From contig JAULBX010019966.1 of NCBI GenBank assembly GCA_032358255.1, forward strand, positions 1 to 64,000: a DNA stretch of 64,000 nt, given 5' to 3'. The position numbers were made by a program, and so were the translations under genes. Position 1 is the first letter of the stretch, and each line of letters begins with the position of its first letter. This DNA comes from Heterotrichella gracilis (lineage: Eukaryota; Sar; Xanthophyceae; Tribonematales; Xanthonemataceae). Positions 43,201 to 55,752 of the stretch are shown here, one piece after another. Under the pieces are notes generated by a model. That model did no database searches. It was not told the origin of the DNA and worked only from the letters and a program-made list of their open reading frames with translations.

Positions 43201-46200
43201 GTGCTTGCAAAGCCTCACCAAGACCCTGTGTTGTGTTGCTCTCATGACTGCCGGGCAAAATCAGGCCCCTGCACCACTGCATTGTCATCTACCGGAAGCT
43301 GTACTAAAATATTATCTGCCCCTTGTGAAAACACCACACATTAGCATGAACATGTGCACAATCTTCTGGTGTCAACCTCTTTCCCGCCTTCCTCAGGTAC
43401 TGCCAGAGCCTGGGTGTGCGTGTGATGCTGTCCCTGGGTGGTGCAGCAGGGGTGTACGGATTTGCTGCCGAGGCGGATGGGGGTCCCTACGCCACCCAGA
43501 TCTGGAACATGTTTCTTGGGGGCAGCAGCGCCACACGCCCCTTTGATGATGCGGTAATGGATGGGGTGGACCTGGATATTGAGGTAGGAGCCAAAACCCT
43601 AGCCAAAACCCTACACTCAAACCCTTTGATGATGCGGTGATGTATAGGGTGGACCTGGACATTGAAGTGCTGTGCCAAAACCCTAGCCAAACCCCTATAG
43701 AAGCCCTGCACAAACCATTCCTCTCCAGCCATCTGCCTTGCATGTGCTTGGGCCTGGGACATTGCTTGCTCCTTTGCATGCACTTTCACTCATTGGGTAA
43801 ATGCATTCAAGTGCGATGCTGTTGCCAATGCATCCCTCCCAGAGAGATGCGCACCACAGCCATCAAAACCATAGTCCTCCTCCTCACCTTACCACCATCT
43901 CCAACCCCCCTCCTGCAGGGCGGCAATACCCAAGGGTACTCCACGCTTGTGGACAGCCTGCGCACCCTGTACGCCCAGAACCCTAGCAAACCCTACATCA
44001 TCAGCGCCGCCCCCCAGTGCGTGTACCCCGACGCCTACCTTGGCCCTGCACCAGGCAAGGCGCTCACTACCTCCTGGTTCGACTGGGTGCACGTGCAGTT
44101 CTACAACAACTACTGCGGGGTGCAGAGCTATGGGGGCGCAAGCTTCAACTTTGACCAGTGGGATGCCTGGGCGAGGACAATCAGCAAGAACCCTAACACC
44201 AAGGTAGGGTTGAGCGCATTGCCGCTGCACCAGATATTTGCTGCACGGCGGGGCAATCATGATGTTCAATAACAATCATTGTAACTATAATTACAGTATA
44301 CACCTAGTCATCGTATCCAGCTGTTTCCTGGACAGCGGGTCCGGATCGTGATTGAACTACATATTAGTGGCCATATATACAAGTTCCTTCTGCCCTGTAC
44401 CTACGCTCTACATTGGCACTAGCGCGAACTTCCTGGGTGCGCCCGCCAGCGCCAGCTCAGCAGGCAAGGTGTACCCTTGCTTAGGGTTTCTTGCATCCAC
44501 CAAAACCCCCTTGCCCCCCCTCCCCAGGTCCTCTTGGGTGTCCCCGCCAGTGCCAGCTCAGCAGGCAGCGGCTACGTTGACTACACCACACTCACTGCCA
44601 TCCTGACCAGCCTCATCGCAAAGTACCCATCCACATTTGGGGGCGCAATGGTGTGGGATGTGGGCACCAGCGCCAACAACCCAGTCGGTGGCCAACCCTA
44701 CGCAAAGGCAGTAAGAGATTTTCTCAATGCAAATTGTGGGGCGTCCTCCCCTCCTCCAGGGGGTGTAATATCCTCCCCCTCCCCCCCACCGCCAAAAACA
44801 ATCGCATCCCCTTCCCCGCAACCACCCCTATTGGCCGCGTCTCCCTCACCACCACCGCCAAAGGTCACTGCTTCCCCCTCCCCACCACCACCAAAACCAC
44901 CCACCAGCAGCCCCAGTCCCCCACCATCACCACCACCAAAGCCACCTACCAGCAGCCCCAGCCCGCCACCAGCCAAAAGCCCCTCCCCGCCACCTGCCAA
45001 GAGCCCCAGCCCCCCACCACCCTCCCCACCTACCAAGAGCCCCTCCCCACCCCCACCCCCATCGCCACCGTCAGCAGGTAATCACAGCACCAATCTGCGG
45101 CAGATGTATCATGTCCTTTGCATGAATTTGTAACCCAGCCACTATCCCACAGGTCACGAGCAGTCCAATGCTAGGTTTTTAGATTGCTATTGCATTTCAG
45201 CACAAAATGCATCACCAATGCATCGGGTTTGAGCATCCAGCCATGCTGCCACCAAAAAAGTATAATAATAAGAATAGTATAGTTAGTTGTTAACAGCAGA
45301 TAGTGGACATTACTCCTCCCAGCCTATGCTTATCCACCAACCATAGTATCTCCCCCTTGCCGCAGGCACCAGCCCCAATGTGGTTGGCTACTTTGGCTCC
45401 TGGTACTGGTACTCCAACGCCAACTCCATCCCCGCCTCCTTCCTCACCGCCCTGCCCTCCCTCACCCACATCAACTACGCGTTTGCCTCCATCTCCTACA
45501 GCAAGCCCACAGACTCCTACTACCTAGACCTCACAGACCCTTGGGTGGATATGGCGCAGTGCGTGGGGGGGATGAGCTGCCCGTCGCAGTGCATCGCATA
45601 CAACTCCACATGCACCGCAAACTACAGTCCCCAGCTTTCTCTCATCCCGGACACAAAGACAGCGGTCCCAGGGGGGACGTGTTATGGTACAGACCAGTGT
45701 GTCAACAAGGGGGGTGGCGCTGCCTACCCACGCATCTGCAACACTTACCCGGCAGGTGGGGACAGAATAAACGACTGTGATTTATAACAAAATCCATCAA
45801 TTCATCAGTTGCTCTATTTCATGCATTTATGCATGCACCCATGCTCTAATTATTATTACCTTATAGTTTGCACACCCACCCTGCAGGAAACTACCCAGGC
45901 TACATCTGTGGCCAGATTGCGTACCTGCAGCAGCAAATGGCCACTAAATCTCCGGGGACCAAATTGATGCTGTCTGTGGGGGGGTGGTATGACTCAAACT
46001 ACTTCAGCCCTGCAGCCTCCGACCCCTACAGGTATGGGCTTCAGGTTTTGAACTTCGTGCAGTGTGCAGTGTTGCAGTACCCATTATGTGGCCCTGGATG
46101 CACACATCAGACTCCCCGATTGCTGCCTTGATTGCCCTCAAAGTGGCAATGCGCCTATTGTTCCAATGTTGACCATCAAAGCCTGACGAGATGTCATCGA

Positions 46201-48084
46201 TGATTCACAAGCATCTGATCAGATTGGCCTCATAATCAATACCGACAGCATGCCCTCCCCCAAAACCGCCCCGCAATGCACCCATTGCGCGACATTAACA
46301 TCGCACCCACCCCACCACACCACACAGGGCGCAGTTCATCAAATCCGTGGTTTCCTTCCTTGACACCTTTGGCTTTGACGGGGTTGACCTGGACTGGGAG
46401 TACCCCACATGGGAGCACAAGGGCCAGCCCCTGCCAGGGGCAAGCGACAGCGGAAGCCCGGAGGATGTGCGGGATTGTAAGAGTGAGGCATGCGTGTATG
46501 CGGGCAGGACGCAGGACACCGCCCGCCTCACAGCGCTGGTCACAGGTGGGTGGGTGGGGGGCTGACGGAGAGGGGGAGAGGGGGGGTGGGAGGGTATTGA
46601 GATTGGCGCTGCATGCAACACATGCGGTGACGCCCGGTGGAAATGCGTCTGTTCAAAAGCGTGTACACGGTGCATGGCTGGTTAAGATGTTGTGTCTGTC
46701 GGTATGTGTGGGGCATGTGCCAGCCTCATCGTGCCCTGTAGTATTATCAACCCCTGCATTCCTTCCTCACCATTGCCCTGCCCCCTGAAGGCTTACTGTC
46801 TCACTAGCCAGAGTAACACCCTCCGCCTCACCTGTTCCCTCCCTCCCTCACCCCCCTCGCTTCCCTCCCCCAGACCTGCGCACCGCCCTGAACGCCGCCA
46901 CCCCCAAGCGCGGGGGGCGCTACCTGCTAACCATGGCGGGGCCTGCGGGGATTGCTAAAATGGACGACATTTCCATGGGGTCTGTGTGCGCCCAGCTTGA
47001 CTTTGTCAACGTCATGACATACGACATGGCAGGTGGGTGGGGTGGAAGGAGGGTGTAGCTCATGAGCCGGTGCTGCCAAGTGTACTACCATTGCCTTGTC
47101 ACATGCTCTCATGATGTGGGTCAGGGTTGCAATGTAACTCGAGCTGTGTGTTTGCAAGTGTCACGCTGATAAGGTGTGTACATGGTGCCAATCAGATGGG
47201 TTACTGAGCGGCTGGTTGAAATGTTTAGCAGTAAACATGCAAACCACGTGGGTAATTCATCAAAATGGCATTGCGTAACAGCATGGCATTTGACTTATGG
47301 GAATCAGCAGTGACAGGCACTCCTGTTGGCAAGCCCATTAGGGTTCTGTAATAAAACCCTTCATTGGGGTTTCCCCCGCAGGCTCCTGGGACAGCACTGC
47401 CGGCCACCAGTCCGCACTTTACAGCTCAGAACCAGCTGGAACCACCACGCCCCTCCCCACAGTGGACGCAGCGGTGCAGTATTACACAACCCAGGGCTGC
47501 CCGGTAGGCAAGATCAACGTGGGGGTGCCCTTCTACGGGCGCAGATTCCTAGGGGTGAGCCAGGGGCCCAATGCCACATTGCCAGGCCTACGCCAGCCAT
47601 TCGACTCCGCACTCACCACATCCCAGGTAGGGTTTAATTTGGACAGGAGGGCGATGCTGTTCCCCATGATTGGTCACACCCCTGTGTTGCTCCTGGACTC
47701 TCAGCTGCCGGGATGACCTTCCTTTCTTGCTCCTGTTTACTCGCCTTGACCTGCGTGCCTGTTCAAGTCACTGGACAGGCTGGGCAATCATTGATACGCT
47801 TGTTATTTTATTTGCTTTCTTTGCCAATTTCTCAGGCTGACCCCATCCCCAACTACTCGACCATCAAGGGCCTTGGGTACCAGACATACTACGATGCAGC
47901 TGCCAAGGCGTCCTATGCATACAGCGCCAGCGCCAAGAGCTTCATTTCCTTTGACAGCACACAGGCAGTGGCGGACAAGGGGGCGTACATCAAATCCAAG
48001 GGGCTGGGGGGGGGCATGATTTGGGCGCTCACACTTGATGGGGACAATAGTCTGCTCAACGCCCTTACAACTTCTCTGAAATAA
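40222..48084 (+). CDS. Secreted multidomain chitinase: CBM14, CBM14, GH18 (class III type), GH18 (class V type)
   Basis: Exon 1 (40222-40287) is a signal peptide, [20 protein letters not shown], ending in a GC donor (CAG|GCAAGT). Further exons: 40574-40694 and 41324-41498 (first peritrophin-A domain); 41767-41891 (proline linker); 42040-42212 and 42316-42740 (second chitin-binding domain, linker, GH18-1 start [13 protein letters not shown]); 43397-43583 (DGVDLDIE catalytic motif); 43919-44203 ([14 protein letters not shown]); and 44528-45077 (end of GH18-1 plus long PSPPP linker). The second GH18 domain covers 45366-45755, 45887-46031, 46328-46545 ([10 protein letters not shown]), 46874-47032, 47382-47626 and 47836-48084 (TAA). 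Both DxxDxDxE motifs are intact, so both domains should hydrolyse chitin. The protein is about 1000 residues, secreted or wall/vacuole-directed. Introns hold three exon echoes and a MITE. Confidence 0.92.
41221..41275 (+). repeat. Echo of chitinase exon 3 start
   Basis: The segment copies 41314-41371: GTTGCAG acceptor, then GGCTACTTCTAGTACCCTTG against the true GGCTACTACTACCCCTG. It is followed by a CCCTAAA array and the true exon. Confidence 0.85.
42794..43182. mobile_element. Non-autonomous hAT-like MITE in a chitinase intron
   Basis: The element spans 42802-43174 (373 bp). Its ends are TAGGGATTCA (left) and TGAATCCCTA (right), a perfect 10-base terminal inverted repeat that extends imperfectly through ATGCGT. 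It is flanked by near-identical 8-base target duplications, AAAACAAC (42794-42801) and AAAACAAA (43175-43182). Subterminal regions contain many ACGCAT / ATGCGT motifs in both orientations and the interior is AT-rich without coding capacity. The 8-base duplication and TIR style fit the hAT superfamily. One mismatch in the duplication suggests an insertion that is not very recent. Confidence 0.85.
43622..43705 (+). repeat. Echo of chitinase exon 7 end (catalytic motif region)
   Basis: An 84-base direct copy of 43536-43620, spanning the exon end (CCCTTTGATGATGCGGT, then GTGGACCTGGA) and the first intron bases (CCAAAACCCTAGCCAAA). The copied motif would read RVDLDIE instead of GVDLDIE. Confidence 0.9.
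44421..44472 (+). repeat. Echo of chitinase exon 9 start
   Basis: The segment copies 44527-44576 (GTGCGCCCGCCAGCGCCAGC, then TCAGCAGGCA). The copied region lies upstream of its source exon. Confidence 0.8.
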
Positions 48085-50062
48085 AATGTAGCATGACAGT
48101 TACTGTATATAGGGCAAACATTAGGCTAAACAATAACTGAGTTGCATTTGAGAAAACAAGCTGTTCAATATTGAACACTAGTCCATCCTCATTTCAACAA
48201 TGATCCCCCTTTGATTGTGTGTTATGCGCTTAGTGAATCTTTTCCTGTGGACCAACACACTTTAGAAAGCTCAGCCTGGACAGCTGTCGGAATTTTGGCC
48301 AGGGCAGCGGCCCTAGCGGCTCTCTGGCATACAGCTCAACATTGTTGTCACACTAAGTGATAATGGGACGTTTCTGAACCTGCAGGCAATTAATGACTCG
48401 AGTCACTGTCAGCCCATTATCAGAACTGTTACAGACATTTGACAAACATTAGCCGTGGATGTTCTAAATTCTGTCTTTGGAGGCTCTGTACTTTTTTGTT
48501 GATTGGCCACTTGCGGCAATTTTGCACTGCTCTTCTTGAAAGGTCGCATCTTGCATCGAATGCGATCATCATGCGATGCTTATGTTCAGGATGTGCAGTA
48601 CGTCCTATACATATTGTTCGTCAAATAAAATATTGTACATCGACACGATGTGGTTGCTAACTCTTAGGTTAATCTACCCTAAGGAGTACCAAGCCTGCTA
48701 ATGCTTGCAAGGCAGGGGCAAAACAAGCAACTCCCCTATTTAATGTAGCCACCAGTGTATCACTAATTCAAACTTGTTTCTAACCGCTAGTAGCCAATAT
48801 TTTGATAGCCAACCTGCAGGCTATGGCTACACAATGCAGCCAAATAGACATCATGTCCTACAGAAAATATGTTTGCATGCAATACATGGCTGCACTCATA
48901 CATAAAAGGTGGTCAGCCAGACGGCGCGTTCCTGACTCCTACGGTTGCAAAACTCGACTACACTTTTCAGATACATGTAAACTCACTGAATGTTGTCTTT
49001 TTTATTGATATACTCAGGTAGACTTGCGTGCATCCGTAAAAACCCAGTTGTAAGTTGGATATAACTATATACAACAATCGTAGGGCTACGTTTGTTGTAT
49101 CTGCTCTATAAATAAAATTGTCATGATACACTCACACTACTAAAAATTCCCTACGTGTCTCCGCGCATACCCTGTTCACTTTACCTATCTTCACTTCCTG
49201 GCGGATTGTCACAGGCGACTCACTACCAGGCCTTACTCCATTGCTACCAATGCCGGGTGATTTGCCCTCCAGTGCCCTGGGTGATCATGGCACCGCATTG
49301 CACGAGGCAGGCAGCAAAGGGGGCACTGCCGCCGGAGCCCGTGCATACGCCAGCCAGCTGTGCTCCAGCTTGGTGCCTGGCTGGGATGCTTTGCCAAACC
49401 GCGCTGCAGAGCTGTTTGCCACTGCTGCCTCAAAATGTAATGCCCCACAGCAGATCACTGAGCGCTGCACACACGCCGCGCCCCCCCCCCCCCCCTCCCC
49501 AAAGTCGACGTCATTTTTTTCAGCACAGCCCCATCTTCATGCAAGCCCAGGGCTGCCTTCCTGTCGCTGACTCTTCAGGCATAGAAAGACGGAGAGTAAC
49601 GCTGCACGTTTGATGCCTGTGAGGATGACGAGCTGCATGGCTCAGAGCACAGCTGCCAATGACAGCACCTGCCAAGCTGCACCTACAGAAAGGAGGTGCA
49701 CACAAGTCTGCATAGCTCCACCACTGATATCTATGCAGTAAGTGGCATAACAGCAGTGATACCCCCTGGATCACCGCAATCCCTCGCCGATGGAAGTTTT
49801 TTCCTGACTGGCTTTTCAAAGGGGCTATGCGTCATTGGCAATCACTAAATGCTATGCCGACTTTTGGCGTCCCTCCCCCCCTCTAACAAAATGGGCAGTT
49901 GACTGCATGAGTCATGTACCTGGCCCCAGGTAGGGTTGTGTGCATTGCAGGAACCCTACCACCAAGGGAGGGTTGGGTGCAATGCCACTACACGAGCTGT
50001 CTGCTGCACGGTGGGGCCAGGTCGTGATTGGATGAAAAACCCTACCTTGCCCAACAAGTTCC
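48085..50062. other. Spacer between convergent chitinase and PARP-fusion genes
   Basis: AATAAAATA at about 48625 could serve in 3'-end formation. An open stretch at 49214-49470 (+), preceded by an acceptor-like CACAG, encodes a low-complexity alanine/glycine-rich peptide (DSLPGLTPLLPMPGDLPSSA). It has no recognised domain, and a (C)n run with CCCC at 49479-49498 follows. No gene is claimed. Confidence 0.45.
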
Positions 50063-53000
50063 TCAGGGCTTGATGTGCAGGATGTACTCGGGGTAGGCCT
50101 GCACGCGGTCGTACACTGCGTGGATGTTGATGCTGGTGGTGGAGTGGGCGCCAGGGGTTGGGCGCGTGCCCCCTGCAACAGGTAAGCAGGTTTTCAGGAT
50201 TGAGCAAAGGTGTAGTTGTATTTAGGGTGGGGCGCATGGCACCTGCAACAGCAAAGATCATGAACTGGCAATTGGAGTTACATCAACCCTGCTGAACATC
50301 CTCAAGATGTACTTGCAGTTTATTGGGGTGGGATGGATGTCACGATGAACTCTAATATGTGTGCATTGCTGGCCACGCCAGCGTGTGCACTAGGTCTGCA
50401 AGGAGTGCCACGTCCAAAAAACCCACACTGTAGGAGTTCATCTGCCTAACAGGTACGCTTGGCAGGACAGCTGGCATAGTACAGCTTTAATGTTCACACT
50501 ACAATAGTGACGAGTTCATGCCAGCGCACCTGGAATACCAGCCACGCTCTTGCCCAAAACCACCCTGCACAGCATCATCGCGTACTGTCCCTGGCACTCA
50601 AATTTGAAGCCACCGGGCACTTTTGGTACAGGTTGAGCTGCGGCAACTCCCCTTGCAACTGTCTGTGCTCGGCGTTGTGCTGCACCACGTCCCCTTGCAA
50701 CAAGTACCTGGCGGACATATGGACCGATACTGCCAGATGGAGGTGCGCCAAATGGCTGTGCGCCAAATGGCTGTGCGCCAAATGGCTGTGCGCCAAATGG
50801 AGGTCCGCCAAAAGGAGGTGCGCCTAATGGCTGTGCCCCAAATGCAGGAGCGCCATATGGAAGTGCGCCAAATGGAAGTGCACCATATGGCGCAGCCACT
50901 GGCATGGCCACCCTGCAATGCAATCAATTTGCTTTACTATGCCACTCTACTACTGTGTATGGTGCCACCCCCACTGTTAGAAATGGCGCAAGCACTGCCA
51001 GGATAGAGCTGAGTGGCGCATGCTTGCGCACGACAGCTTGCTAACCTGGCTGCATTGCTAACATGCGTGTTACCAAGCTAATTGACATTGCCACCCCCAT
51101 CTACATGCCCAGCACGCACCTTCTGCTGTACTCCCAGCTGTAGGAACAATGTTCTGCAAAGTAGATCCCTGCGCGGCACAACCAGAGCATGAGTAAGCTT
51201 TTAATGAGGAAGCGATCCAGTATCTCCCATGTAAGTAATACACATGTGTGTAACACGCCCAGAGGCCACCATGATCCATGCCCAAGCTACATGATACGAT
51301 TTCGCGTGCTGCCAATCTCGTTATGCCAAATCTTGCACAGTGGACCAGTAACCGCTGACAGCATCAAACAGGGAGCGGGTCCGTCTTGTGCGTGTTTGCA
51401 TGCATTGGTAACAGGTAGCTATCTGCAATGTTGAACATAAGCTAACATCATGCCACCAACATTCTGTATCATATACTGGTGTCAACGACTGCCATTGAAT
51501 ACAGGAACCGCTGTGAGATGTGCGTCGGCAGTGATTCACTCCCAAATCAATCCCCTTCCTCCCAGGATTGATTTCCAAACAGACTGCTGTGTATGCTACC
51601 CTGTACCCACCTACCTTGCCCCAATGCCCCAGATGGGTTGCTGACCCTTGGATCAAACCCTTCCTCCAGAATCGAGTCGATATTGGCGAGAGCAGTACCG
51701 TGGAACAGCCACTGCTTGTTGGCGGCATCTTCTCTGCCGCACTCCCGCACAATTCTGGTGTGAGCCAGTTGATGGGCTAGCCACAGCTCAGGGTTTTGGA
51801 TGCGCTGCGACACAAAATAACTTGAAGTATGAGTGAACTTACAATTTAGAAAAGTGTAATTTGAACATGCCTCATGCAGCTGCAGCATAGAAAGTTTTTT
51901 CCTCAATGTCCAATCCAAAATGGAAGAAATACAAATAGCAACGGTAGGACTGCAGCTTGCATGCCTATGTTGATTTTGAGGCATATTCCGGTGCTCAACA
52001 GCAGCTGTGAGGCAAGCACTTACTGGCATGCAGCAGCAAGACTACCAACCTGCCGGTGCAAACCCCAAATTAGGGGACACTACCACCCTATACGCATTTC
52101 CCAGGGCACTGTCTTACCTGGACCCTGACCACTGAAAAGGGGCATCTGCCGCCCCGCTGTAATGCTTGCGACACACGCTCCACCTCCTCCTCCAGCACTC
52201 TGGTATTTGCGTCTTGCACCCTATTGAACACACAGCAGCAAGCCATGTATGGGCATGGTTGTTCACTGCCAGCGCATGCACTCCTACCACAGCAGATCTA
52301 GAAGGGCAGAAAATGGGACCATAGAAGGCTGGGCTGGGCCGGACTGAGTTAAACAAAATTGCAGCTCAACCTACTTTTCAAGCATGTAGGAATTGCCACA
52401 GGTTGATGATGCCCGAGTGTCATTAATTGGCACATATAAAAGCGTTGCATGGTGCGCAGCATCATACCCCTCTGGCTGTTCCTGCACCGCCCACATCAGC
52501 GCCGCATCGGGGTCGCCACCAGCCGCTCGCAGCGCCTCCACAGCCCTGCTCTCTGAGAGCCCGTTGGCCAGCAGGGGCTCCAGTTGCTCTGCACCAAGCA
52601 CAGATGTGTTCAGGGCGTACGTGAAACACCTGTGGGCACTTAGCAATCCAGCCAGTTATGACAATGATTACGATGGTGGACTGTGATGGATAATGATATT
52701 GTGATGGTACAACCTGCAAGTGTTGTAATTCACACACCCAGCAGAAGCCAATAATGTGCTGGAGAGTACAGTAGCCAGTCAGTATACATACAATAAAAGC
52801 TGCCCGTGTACTGGCTATGATGTAAACCCACCAGTGGTTGCTGATTGTTTACTGTAGCCAACATCTGCTGCACGCATAGCGCAGCATTTCCCCTGCAGGT
52901 ACAGAGATTTACACATGCTTAACCCTGTCCACCTTACCCCACACCTACCAAAAGTGTAGGGGGCCGCTCCACTACCAGTTTTGGGCCAGGGCAAGTCCAC

Positions 53001-55752
53001 CAGGCGCACCCTCTCACCGCTTTCCCTGAGCACAGCCACACCAAATGATGAACTCCTGCTTCCAATCTGGATGTACTGCTGGCAGGCAGGTAATTGTAAA
53101 TATACAACATTGCAAGAAATCCACAGTGTGGCATGCCCATAAAGCACTGTGTGTCCACCCACTCACATTTGCTCCCAGTGGTCCGGGAGGCGCACAGCCG
53201 CCTGCACACTCGCCTGTACAGCTGCCTGTGCAGCTGCCAGCTTCGCCTGCAGTGATGTCACGTTGAAAAACATGAAGGAAAAAAGCGCCAGCGAGAATGG
53301 GAGAGCGAAGTACAATTGTACCACACTTTATAAACTACAGGAAAGGCTTGTAACCCAAACACCGGATTTAGACAAGTCATTGTGGTTCATAAAAAAAAAC
53401 ATTTATAATATTTTTTGCTAAAACAAGCAAAAAACAGTTTGTTTGGGGAGAAGTGATATTGACCTCAAAGAAGTCATGGCTGACAAATTGAGAAAATTTG
53501 AGTTCTGTGCACTGTGTAATAATAATTATAATAATAATATGGTACCTCTGCACACCCACCTTCAGCTTCTGGTTGCGACGCCGCTCGGCTTCCAGCAGCC
53601 GCTGATGGTCTGACACCTCACTGGGGACGTTCCAGACTGCATTGCCACCACCACCGAGCACCTCAACCACGTCCTCGTTGGCTGTCAGGTCCACCGCGCC
53701 TGCCCTTTTGACAATCGCCACCTCCTCCTTGGCGGTCAGGTCAACTGCATCCGCCTCTTCATCGCATGTGAGGTCAACCACGGCCATGTCGCGCGCCTGC
53801 CCAGCACTCCCACCACCTACGGCAGAGCATGGGCTTGACATCAACAGCTACTGAGGCAGGCTGTGCGCAGACAGTGCATAGGAGGCACCGCAGGATGTGC
53901 AAGCACGCCCCATTCTCCATATTCCATTCATTGAATAAGGCATAATATACTATTACTCCCAATTTTTGGCAATAAAAACAAATCAGCAATATTATAAGTC
54001 ATATGACGGCATTTTTACAGAGTGTCCAGCCACTCACCACCACTTGAGGACGCTGTGACGCGCTTACGCTTGCCATGCACCTGCCCTCCTCCTGCGGCAG
54101 GTGGTGCAACAACAACTGGTGCTGGTCGGCCGCTGCGCGCAACTCCCTTGCCCTTGCGGTCCATAGGTGCAGGTGCAGGCGCAGGAGGCTGCTGCACTTG
54201 TGCATGGGCAGGCCCCGCCTGGCCCCATCCAACGCTCCTGTGTTGCGCCTCCACGCGGGAGTAGGCTTGGCGAGCCTCCATCTCAGAGTAGGGCTGCAGG
54301 AGGACAGGCATTGAGTGGTCACGCACTGTTTGCAAATGCAGTCCGCTGCAGGGATGCCGCCCTGTTCCAGCGTGCTGCCTGTACTTCATCTAGGAGTCGT
54401 GGTGAGTCCTCAGTACTCATTTTTGTTCTTATTTTGCAATGCACACAAAGGCAATTTGTGGGGTGGCCCATGCGCCTGCGTGGCGACGTAGTTATGTGCA
54501 TTGTAGCAGTGCAGCCGGATTACCAGCCAACCTTGCACAAGCATGCACCACTCAGCTCTGCCTTGGCATTCTTATACCATTTCTGAATGTGCTTTGTGTC
54601 CCACACCTGCATGTAGTTGGTGTTGAAGTCCACCCTGAGCGGCCCTGACAGGCCCCCCGGACCAGTGGCTGTCTGCACCAGCACCGTCTCGCAGTCGATC
54701 AAGTTTTGCAGGACCACCTGGCACCACACACACACACACACTAGTTAGTCGCTATTTACAAGCAGCAAGCCACAGCAGCCAGTCTTGCACATAGGCGCCG
54801 AGCAGTTCAGTTCGTTTCTACACCACCAATTAATCACGCGCAAAGTGGGGTCCCGCAGACAAAGGCAATACCGCCACCCAGTCAACATCAAGTCTAGAAG
54901 TGAGTATGGCAGCGAGATCACACCAAAGGCAGCTCAAGGTACTCAACACACATACCGTAGTTGGTGAACGGTGAACTCGACCAGAGGGTGTCCACCATAC
55001 CCTACTGATGCAAACAAGCTTGCAGCAAACGGGAGGCAGCTCGCAGGCAAGTTCACTATTGCTAATACAGCCCTGCCAGCTGAAGGGATGTCCCACCTGC
55101 AGCACTGCATCGAAGCAGAAGTCGGGCTTCCAGCAGTTGCTGCTGCCACCGGTGCTCAGCACCTCGATGCAGACCGAGCCTCCAGCGGTGACGTGCCCCG
55201 TGTACATCTTGCAGCGGGGCGTGACCACACGCAGCAGGAAGGGTGAGGTGGGGTAGTCTGGTGGGAACACAGCCTCCATGAGCAGGTAGCCGTGGCCGTG
55301 GAGGGTGCCCAGGCGTGCCAGGTCAGCGTTCAGCTGGGCGCCACCAGGCAGGTCGGAGTCAAAGTTCTGCACTTTGAACTGCCAGCGGTTCACGCTGTCG
55401 CCGATCTGTGTCAGCTCCGACACCTGCAGAGGGGACAGGGTCAGCCAGTGGCAAGCGGTGTTTTTCTGTACTCAACTGAGGCCCGGTGTTCCTATACTCA
55501 AGTTCACTCCTGTCACCAACGTGGGTTTCCTGGTGATACAATCGACAACACAAGGAGTCTCAATAGCACTTTGCTTGATACGATCAACCTTAACCGCCAA
55601 TACTGTTGGCTGAGCCACCTCACACGCCTGCAGAAGCACACCTCCCCTTATCCATTGCATGGAAGCCCCAGACCCACCTGTGGCAGATTTCCTTTAGCTA
55701 TCTCCTTTCTGATGTATTTGAACTCTGCCACCATGCGCTTGACCCCGTGCAT
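50063..55752 (-). CDS. UBC (E2-like) / VDLT-motif / UBA / PARP-catalytic fusion protein
   Basis: Exons on the minus strand: 55752-55678 (MHGVKRMVAEFKYIRKEIAK) and 55423-55097 give an E2/UBE2Q-like UBC fold (FPPDYPTSPFLLRVV; catalytic cysteine in GGSVCIEVLS). Then 54717 to about 54532 and about 54335-54042 (YSEMEARQAYSRVEAQHRSV, basic GKRKR); about 53820-53562 with three VDLT motifs (VVDLTCDEE, AVDLTAKEE, AVDLTANED); 53251-53169; about 53090-52930; and about 52620-52376, a UBA-like segment (LEPLLANGLSESRAVEALRA). The PARP part is about 52230-52120, 51815-51610 (RIQNPELWLAHQ, LFHGT), 51187-51122 (GIYFAEHCSYSWEYS), about 50914-50532 (MMLCRVVLGKS) and 50172-50063 (YPEYILHIKP, TGA). The H-Y-E triad is present. 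Such proteins would link ubiquitin-type and ADP-ribose signalling. The gene should be full length, though some middle exon edges are approximate. Confidence 0.82.
50735..50895 (-). repeat. 15 bp coding minisatellite (PFGAQ repeats) inside the PARP domain
   Basis: Ten or so units of GCGCCAAATGGCTGT and variants (plus-strand view) encode PFGAQ / PYGAP / PPFGG repeats. The four units at 50745-50800 are nearly identical, implying recent expansion. The array is in frame with the catalytic exon. Confidence 0.85.

Noticed and set aside
49155-49614. Possible small gene between chitinase and the PARP fusion
   Set aside because: An acceptor-like site and an open stretch exist, but the peptide is low-complexity, no partner exon was found and a C-homopolymer interrupts it.
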